7,029 bases of DNA from Phycisphaerales bacterium (lineage in GTDB: Bacteria; Planctomycetota; Phycisphaerae; Phycisphaerales; SM1A02), in the NCBI GenBank assembly GCA_007135295.1, contig SLJD01000336.1:1-7029 (forward strand). The letters are read 5' to 3'. The notes under the pieces were generated by a model. That model saw only the letters and a program-made list of their open reading frames with translations. It did no database searches and was not told the DNA's origin. The translations under genes and the position numbers were made by a program. Below are positions 1-4,192 of the stretch, in pieces. Every line of letters starts with the position of its first letter. The first letter of the stretch is position 1.

Positions 1-1336
1 GGCGAATCTGCTCATGCTCGATCTGATTGAGTGACCAGGTGTTCTCGCCGACCTGCCACCGCTCATCATCCCATCGTCTAACGGACGGGATGTCCCGAAT
101 GGTATCGAGCTCGCCGCCGTCCCAGTACTCAAAGATCAACTCGATAGTGAACGCGTTGTACGCGTTGATGAGCAGTGCGAGTTTCTCATCCCGGCCGAGC
201 GCATCGCAATCCGCCTCACCGATCCGACCGATGTACGTCTGCAAGGCCTCGCGGTCATCGGCCTTCCACGCCCGGTAGTCGATCCATCCGCCGCCGTTCT
301 CATCGCTGACGTACGCAGCGAGCATCCGGTCGAATTCGGCGTGGTCAAACCCGGGGCCGTCGTCCCTGTGCTCATACGCTTCAACCATGACCACCGCCGG
401 CGGCCTGAACAGCGATGTGAGCCAGTTCGGGTTGAGCTGCGCACAGGCGCCGAGAACAAGGACGACGATTGACACACCGGGCAGCACCGCTGCGCGCCAG
501 GACCGCGCCGCGCAGCCTGCCGAGTCTTTCGTTGCCGTCTCGGTCTGTTCCGCATCCCGTTCAGTGGGCAGGTCCATGTCAGTGTGCGCAGCCAGTGCAC
601 GAAGCGCAAATCGCACGATATACACAACGAGGCCGAGAATAGCGAGAACCCCCAGGGTCAACATGATCCATTCCAGGACGTTTCGCTCCCCGACGCCGCC
701 CGCAGCTTCGACGCTGGCCCGGCCGAGGTATCCGAAATACACATACAGGAACGTTCCGGGCAGCATGGCGATCCAGCTCGCGAAGACATACGGCCAGAAC
801 CGAACCGCCGTCAGCCCCAGCAGGTAGTTGCCAGCGTTGAATGGAAAGACCGGCGCCAACCGCAACAATGCCACGATCTTCCATCCTTCTTCGCCGATCG
901 CCCGGTCGACGGCGCGAAACTTCGAGTACCGCTGTGCCTGCTGCTGCACTGCGTCGCGGGCGATGTATCGGCCGATGAGAAACGCCAGGGCGGCAGCAGT
1001 CGTCGACGCAACGGACGCGGCAATGGTCCCCCACACCAGGCCGAACAATGCCCCCGCCGCGATCGTCAGCGCTGCACCGGGAATGAATGCGACCGCTGCG
1101 ATGATGTATATGACGGCGAAGACGAGCGGTCCCCAGAATCCAAGGCCGTCGATCCACCCTTCAAGCCTCCGCACGCCGTCACCGACCGGCAGCGTCTGCA
1201 TCACCAGAAACAGGCCGATCACAATGCCCACGATGGATGCGATCCGGATCAGCCCGCTGTACCGTTCGAGAAGCGATCGCATTGACGCACCGGATGATGC
1301 CATGGGTGTTTGAGTTGATGCCGCAGCTTCATTCAT
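1..1336 (-). CDS. VTT (TVP38/TMEM64) membrane protein fused to a DUF547 domain, C-terminus cut by window edge
   Basis: The frame is open from an ATG at 1336 to base 1, giving 445 residues without a stop, so the 3' end is outside the window. After a hydrophilic start and a membrane segment (about 29-49) comes a VTT/SNARE-associated domain: the FIPG motif at 84-87 inside a hydrophobic glycine/alanine-rich stretch, then RLAPVFPFNAGNYLLGLT at 159-176. A further membrane helix lies at about 221-247. A second hydrophobic stretch (283-298) ends in LGAC, which resembles a lipobox. From about 325 the protein is DUF547-like, with LLINAYNAFTIEL at 388-400 and SLNQIEHEQIR at 435-445. VTT proteins are putative transporters or scramblases; DUF547 has no assigned biochemical function. 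The DUF547 part probably faces the periplasm. It lies 40 bases after the peroxiredoxin-like gene, likely in one operon. The start is uncertain: the Shine-Dalgarno is weak and in-frame ATGs also occur at 1303 and 1282. Confidence 0.85.
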   Translation of the reverse strand, partial: MNEAAASTQTPMASSGASMRSLLERYSGLIRIASIVGIVIGLFLVMQTLPVGDGVRRLEGWIDGLGFWGPLVFAVIYIIAAVAFIPGAALTIAAGALFGLVWGTIAASVASTTAAALAFLIGRYIARDAVQQQAQRYSKFRAVDRAIGEEGWKIVALLRLAPVFPFNAGNYLLGLTAVRFWPYVFASWIAMLPGTFLYVYFGYLGRASVEAAGGVGERNVLEWIMLTLGVLAILGLVVYIVRFALRALAAHTDMDLPTERDAEQTETATKDSAGCAARSWRAAVLPGVSIVVLVLGACAQLNPNWLTSLFRPPAVVMVEAYEHRDDGPGFDHAEFDRMLAAYVSDENGGGWIDYRAWKADDREALQTYIGRIGEADCDALGRDEKLALLINAYNAFTIELIFEYWDGGELDTIRDIPSVRRWDDERWQVGENTWSLNQIEHEQIR

Positions 1337-1376
1337 GACAGCAATTCCAAGCGGGGTGGGATGCGGGGCAGCGGCC

Positions 1377-2045
1377 TCACTCAGCGATTGTTTCTGCGGC
1401 GCGGACAATGGCATCGCCGCTGATGCGCTCTCGGTAGTCCGGATTCCACTGCGCGAACCGGATCGTTCCTTCGGTATCGATCAGGTACACCGCCGGGACG
1501 GGCAGAACACGGTGCGAGCGCCCGGACGCAGCCTCGATGTCAATGTCGTGGCCGAGCAGCATGCTGTGCGTCTGATCGTCAACACGGAAGGCCAGGCCGA
1601 GCGCGCGGGCGAGGCGAATGTCACTGTCCGAGAGCAGCGTGTAGCTCAACTCATGCTCGCCAATCGATTCCTGCAGCTTCTCCGGCCGATCCGGGCTGAC
1701 CGCGACCATCTGCACGCCGAGGTTCTTCAGGTCGTCCTCGATCATCGCCAGCTCGCGAAGGTGCTCAGTACAGTAAGGGCACCATCCGCCGCGATAGAAC
1801 ACGAACAACGTCGGTTGCTGCCGGTACAGTGCCGCGGTGTTGACCCGTTCACCCTGATGATCGAGAATGGCCACCGCCGGGGCACGCTCGCCCTCCTTCC
1901 TCGGCTCGACATCTTCAGCACGGTCGGCCGGTTCGGGCAGCGTCGACTCATTACCAGCGGCGTGGGCGGCGTCGGCTTGAGATATCTGGCAGCCGGCGAA
2001 CGTCACGAGGAACAATGATCCGATGGAAAACAGAATGAGCCGCAT
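1377..2045 (-). CDS. Peroxiredoxin-like (AhpC/TSA superfamily) lipoprotein
   Basis: This gene encodes 222 residues from ATG 2045, preceded by AAGGAGT (2055-2061). An in-frame ATG at 2105 would add 20 serine/threonine-rich residues ahead of the signal peptide and is less likely. Residues 1-19 form a short basic-hydrophobic signal ending in FAGC, a good lipobox, so the protein is predicted to be lipidated on Cys19 and exported. After a linker to about residue 50, a thioredoxin-fold domain carries FYRGGWCPYC (83-92) with Cys89 and Cys92, then VSPDRPEKL, a segment typical of the AhpC/TSA redoxin group, and a late PAVYLIDTEG strand. Classical peroxiredoxins have a PxxxTxxC active site; this WCPYC form belongs to the peroxiredoxin-like branch, so it may act as a thiol reductase or peroxidase. 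The substrate is unknown. It lies between arsS and the VTT-DUF547 gene, suggesting a redox role linked to that pathway. Confidence 0.88.
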   Translation of the reverse strand: MRLILFSIGSLFLVTFAGCQISQADAAHAAGNESTLPEPADRAEDVEPRKEGERAPAVAILDHQGERVNTAALYRQQPTLFVFYRGGWCPYCTEHLRELAMIEDDLKNLGVQMVAVSPDRPEKLQESIGEHELSYTLLSDSDIRLARALGLAFRVDDQTHSMLLGHDIDIEAASGRSHRVLPVPAVYLIDTEGTIRFAQWNPDYRERISGDAIVRAAETIAE

Positions 2046-2054
2046 GGTGGCAGT

Positions 2055-2061
2055 ACTCCTT
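2055..2061 (-). promoter_or_regulatory. Shine-Dalgarno site of the peroxiredoxin-like gene
   Basis: On the minus strand this reads AAGGAGT. Its GGAG core is 10 bases before the ATG at 2045. It supports the start just before the lipoprotein signal peptide rather than the upstream in-frame ATG at 2105. Confidence 0.6.
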
Positions 2062-2108
2062 GAGGTGCTGGTGCTTGAATCGTTGGTGCAGGACGCAGTT
2101 CGCAATCC

Positions 2109-2122
2109 CGTGCTACTGCACG
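2109..2122. repeat. Small hairpin in the arsS-peroxiredoxin gap
   Basis: CGTGC and GCACG flank the four-base loop TACT, giving a perfect 5-bp stem in the 115-base gap between the arsS stop and the next start. There is no T run after it on either strand, so it is not a classical intrinsic terminator. It could be chance or an mRNA structure between cistrons. Confidence 0.3.
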
Positions 2123-2147
2123 TCCGCTGCGAATGCTGATACTTCTC

Positions 2148-2163
2148 TGACAGTGAACTGTCA
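2148..2163. repeat. Perfect 7-bp inverted repeat across the arsS stop codon
   Basis: TGACAGT and ACTGTCA are exact inverted copies separated by two bases; the right arm includes the arsS stop codon (2161-2163). The next eight bases, 2164-2171, are the palindrome TGACGTCA. The two-base centre makes it more like a dimeric protein-binding dyad than a good RNA hairpin, though a 6-bp stem with a four-base loop is possible. No regulator is assigned. Confidence 0.4.
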
Positions 2164-3186
2164 TGACGTCAGTGATCCGCCGCATGACGAGCCGCTGCCG
2201 GCGGTGCAGCCGAAGCAGTGCTCGCCGGTCATGATCCGCCGGCGTCGCCAGGTGGCCGGATCAAAGTCCCGCACATGCGGCCGCCCCCGGGACGCATTCG
2301 GCGACCCGTTCCCGTCCGGCCGGGCGGCGAGCCCGATCGCGTAGTTAAAATCGCAGTCGTACATCGTCCCGTCGTACGCGACATGCAGTTGATGGCGGCA
2401 CATCAGCCCATCGATCGTCGCGGGATTGAACGATTCGCGCAGCAGTCGCCGATACGCTTCCCCCCGGCCCTGCCGGTCGAGATCATGCTGAAACCGGCCG
2501 ATGGGCAAGTTCGTAATCGCGACGAGATTCGTGAAGTCGATGTCGAACTGGTTATTGAGAACGCGACGGTAATCGGCTTCAAGGGACTTCTCTGACGGCG
2601 GGAGCGACGGGCCGACGGGGTTATAGACGAGATCAAGCGGCAGATCGTCGCGCCGGCCGTACCCGACGGCATTGAGTCGCTGAATGACTTCGATCGACTC
2701 GTGGAAAACATGCAGGCCACGCTGCCGCTTCACGTTCTCTTCCATGTAGCACGGCAGGGACGCGACGAGGTGCACGCCGTAGTCTCGATAAAACTCGGGA
2801 AAGCCCTCGTAGCCCGCTTCGAGCATGATGGTGAGGTTCGTGCGAACCATCACGTCCGCCCCGCGCCGCGTCGCTTCGCCGATAAACCGCCGAAAGTGCG
2901 GGTTCATCTCCGGAGCGCCGCCGGTGATATCGATCGTCTTCGCGCCGGCCCGGTCGAACGCATCGAGCACATCGCACAATGTCGGCCAGTCGGCCTGCTC
3001 CACCTTGTTCGGCGACGATTCAACGTGACAATGCCGACAGGCGAGGTTGCACGTCAGGCCGATGTTGACCTGCACCGTCTCAATTGTCGCTCCGCACAGC
3101 GGCCTGCCGGATGCACGCTCCACGAGGCCGTCAAATTCGTTCGCTCCGCTGATCGTCAGCGAAACGGGTTGGTCGGCTATCGACAT
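2161..3186 (-). CDS. arsS: ArsS-type radical SAM enzyme (arsenosugar biosynthesis family), cysteine form
   Basis: This gene encodes 341 residues. The start at 3186 is chosen because GGAGGTG sits just upstream; an upstream in-frame ATG at 3261 would add 25 Arg/Gly-rich residues without support. The radical SAM cluster motif CNLACRHC gives Cys46-x3-Cys50-x2-Cys53, the ligands of the [4Fe-4S] cluster that cleaves S-adenosylmethionine. ITGGAPE (87-93) is the SAM-binding GGE-type motif. Further family features are LVYNPVGPSLPP (187-197), CRHQLHVAYDGTMYDCDFN (263-281) and a Cys-rich tail CFGCTAGSGSSCGG (324-337). That tail is diagnostic of the radical SAM/Cys-rich family that includes ArsS; in some relatives its last Cys is selenocysteine, but here it is a plain TGC codon at 2182-2184. 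Known ArsS enzymes attach a 5'-deoxyadenosyl group to methylated arsenic on the way to arsenosugars. The arsenic substrate here is inferred from family membership. It is the first gene of the likely operon. Confidence 0.9.
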   Translation of the reverse strand: MSIADQPVSLTISGANEFDGLVERASGRPLCGATIETVQVNIGLTCNLACRHCHVESSPNKVEQADWPTLCDVLDAFDRAGAKTIDITGGAPEMNPHFRRFIGEATRRGADVMVRTNLTIMLEAGYEGFPEFYRDYGVHLVASLPCYMEENVKRQRGLHVFHESIEVIQRLNAVGYGRRDDLPLDLVYNPVGPSLPPSEKSLEADYRRVLNNQFDIDFTNLVAITNLPIGRFQHDLDRQGRGEAYRRLLRESFNPATIDGLMCRHQLHVAYDGTMYDCDFNYAIGLAARPDGNGSPNASRGRPHVRDFDPATWRRRRIMTGEHCFGCTAGSGSSCGGSLTS

Positions 3187-3190
3187 CGAA

Positions 3191-3197
3191 CACCTCC
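3191..3197 (-). promoter_or_regulatory. Shine-Dalgarno site of arsS
   Basis: On the minus strand this is GGAGGTG. The GGAGG core ends six bases before the ATG at 3186, near-ideal spacing. It decides the start against the longer frame opening at 3261. Confidence 0.75.
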
Positions 3198-3274
3198 ATC
3201 GGTGGGGTCTCCTGGCCGGCACACGCCCATTCCGGGACCGCATACCGCCTGCTGCACCCATGAGTCGATGCCGC

Positions 3275-3284
3275 GGACCGGTCC
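3275..3284. repeat. 10-bp palindrome upstream of arsS
   Basis: GGACCGGTCC is self-complementary and overlaps the adjacent palindrome CCGCGG (3271-3276). It lies about 90 bases before the arsS start, where a promoter would be expected. In GC-rich DNA a 10-bp palindrome can occur by chance, and it does not resemble an ArsR site that I know. Confidence 0.25.
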
Positions 3285-3463
3285 TTACACAACGATCTGC
3301 GTCAAATCCCTCACGACCCTCTCCTGCATCCCGCCGCGGTCAGTCTTCATCCTCTCCGAAGTACCGCTTCCTCTTTGAAGTCCCATTCCAAGGCGCCAGG
3401 TAGTCGCTGACGATCGCGCGTGCGCCGATCCCGCTTGGCGGGTCATTGTGGCAAACAGATACC

Positions 3464-3488
3464 GGTGGTTCGAGTCCACCCTGGCCCA
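3464..3488 (+). pseudogene. tRNA 3'-end fragment (T arm and acceptor strand), possible attachment-site remnant
   Basis: GGTGG-TTCGAGT-CCACC forms a perfect 5-bp T stem with a canonical seven-base T loop (3464-3480). It is followed directly by the seven-base acceptor strand CTGGCCC (3481-3487) and discriminator A at 3488; the next bases are CTT, so CCA is not encoded. A complete tRNA would need a GGGCCAG-like 5' strand about 65-90 bases upstream plus D and anticodon arms. The best candidate, GCGCCAG at 3393-3399, pairs with one mismatch but is followed by no D arm, and no anticodon stem-loop with U33 fits. The ending resembles bacterial isoleucine tRNAs as I remember them, but identity is unproven. 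It could be an integration scar, a decayed tRNA or, less likely, an atypical gene. Confidence 0.6.
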
Positions 3489-3508
3489 CTTCTTGTAACC
3501 GGAGTCGA

Positions 3509-3525
3509 TCACGCGTCTTGCGTGA
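3509..3525. repeat. Hairpin 1 downstream of the tRNA fragment
   Basis: TCACGC and GCGTGA flank the loop GTCTT, forming a perfect 6-bp stem. It begins 20 bases after the tRNA discriminator base and is one base from a second hairpin. No T run follows on either strand. Confidence 0.5.
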
Positions 3526-3526
3526 C

Positions 3527-3549
3527 GCCCCCGCCTTCACCGCGGGGGC
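3527..3549. terminator. GC-rich hairpin 2, possible terminator without a T tract
   Basis: GCCCCCGC and GCGGGGGC are exact inverted copies around a seven-base loop (CTTCACC), giving a very stable 8-bp all-GC stem. Its place after the tRNA fragment on the plus strand fits a former tRNA terminator. The sequence after it has no T tract on either strand, so intrinsic termination is uncertain and a structural or protein-binding role is equally possible. Confidence 0.4.
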
Positions 3550-3757
3550 TCTCACGAGAATCCAAAAGAGGATCACCCGGGCTCCCATTGCATCAGCGAG
3601 GCACGCGCGGACCGCCGCCCCAACAACCCCCCACTTCCCGACGCCGGCCCGGCAGCGACAGATGCTCCCATTGCGCTTTCGCCGTCGAGAACTGCCTCGT
3701 GATCAAAGGGCCATTGAGCCGTTTGTCAGTCATCTCACGCTTCGGCCAGACGAACCT

Positions 3758-4192
3758 TCACGCATCCTTGGCGGGCGGGAACGTGTGAAGCATCATTTTC
3801 ACCAGCTCATCGTGGTCGAACGGCTTTTGCAGGTGGGCTTCGCTCGCCCAGTCGCTGCGGATGTAACTGGTGTCGTAGCCCGACATGATGATGAACGGGA
3901 TGCCGCGCTCGTGGAGAATCTCAGCAACAGGGTACGAATCCTCGCCGGAGAGGCTCAGGTCGAGCAGCACGCCGTCGAGACGCTCGGTTCTGGCGAGGCG
4001 CGTGGCTTCATCGAGCCGTGACGCCACACCGACAAGGTGACAATCCATCCTGTCGAGCATCAACCGCAATTCGTGGGCGATCAGACCCATGTCCTCGACA
4101 ATCAGGATGCGCAGGCCGGCCAGACTGGCCTCGGAGTCAATCACGATCGACACCGGACGAACGTGTTTCTTCGATTCCTTCGTCGGTTCCAT
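3758..4192 (-). CDS. Single-domain (CheY-like) response regulator
   Basis: This gene encodes 144 residues from ATG 4192, preceded by AAAGGAGT at good spacing; an in-frame ATG at 4228 has only a weak purine-rich upstream stretch. After a charged 20-residue leader, one receiver domain fills the protein: RILIVED (28-34) with the acidic pair Glu33-Asp34, GVLLDLSLSGED (74-85) with phospho-acceptor Asp78, IIMSGYD (101-107) with the conserved Ser104, and LQKPF (121-125) with Lys123. There is no DNA-binding or enzymatic output domain, so it should act by phosphorylation-dependent protein contact or phosphotransfer. The start codon lies inside the 3' end of the HWE kinase gene (56-base overlap), implying coupled translation and a cognate pair. 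HWE kinases often work with small receiver proteins, but the downstream target is not visible here. Confidence 0.93.
   Translation of the reverse strand: MEPTKESKKHVRPVSIVIDSEASLAGLRILIVEDMGLIAHELRLMLDRMDCHLVGVASRLDEATRLARTERLDGVLLDLSLSGEDSYPVAEILHERGIPFIIMSGYDTSYIRSDWASEAHLQKPFDHDELVKMMLHTFPPAKDA

Larger units (their letters stand above)
3187..3757. other. 571-base region without a convincing protein gene, between arsS and the response regulator
   Basis: Short open frames here lack Shine-Dalgarno sites and family features; those on the minus strand at about 3285-3588 read antisense through the tRNA fragment. Supported contents are the tRNA 3' fragment (3464-3488) and two hairpins (3509-3549). 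Upstream of arsS on the minus strand there is a TTGACG hexamer (3300-3305) that resembles a -35 box, but I see no -10 box at suitable spacing. Just downstream of it is the perfect palindrome GGACCGGTCC (3275-3284), a possible operator. The stretch 3560-3757 shows nothing I can name, and no intrinsic terminator is evident after the response regulator. Confidence 0.6.

Noticed and set aside
136..1313. Several open frames on both strands within the VTT-DUF547 region
   Set aside because: They are shadows in other frames. The true frame has no stop from 1336 to the window edge and shows VTT and DUF547 motifs in order, which none of the alternatives do.
1335..2018. A 227-codon plus-strand open frame opposite the peroxiredoxin-like gene
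   Set aside because: It is antisense to a gene with a signal peptide, lipobox and catalytic motif, and its translation has no recognisable domain.
3392..3488. A complete class II or selenocysteine tRNA of about 97 bases
   Set aside because: The candidate 5' acceptor strand GCGCCAG has a mismatch, there is no D arm with its GG pair, and no anticodon loop with U33 can be placed. The selenocysteine idea was attractive next to an ArsS-family gene, but the 8-bp acceptor does not form.
3285..3588. Two overlapping short minus-strand open frames of 75 and 82 codons, with segments WARVDSNHR and GGLEPPVS
   Set aside because: These peptides are the familiar antisense translation of a tRNA T arm and acceptor end, and neither frame has a convincing ribosome-binding site. 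I treat them as artefacts of the tRNA fragment.
3581..3674. Direct repeat GCTCCCATTGC at 3581-3591 and 3664-3674
   Set aside because: An 11-base repeat 83 bases apart with no further copies and unrelated flanks; too short to support a repeat array or a duplication.
3464..3713. A permuted tRNA or two-piece tmRNA, with GGGCCA at 3708-3713 as the displaced 5' strand
   Set aside because: Only six bases match the acceptor strand, nothing after them resembles a D arm or tmRNA coding piece, and a six-base match over 200 bases is expected by chance in GC-rich DNA.
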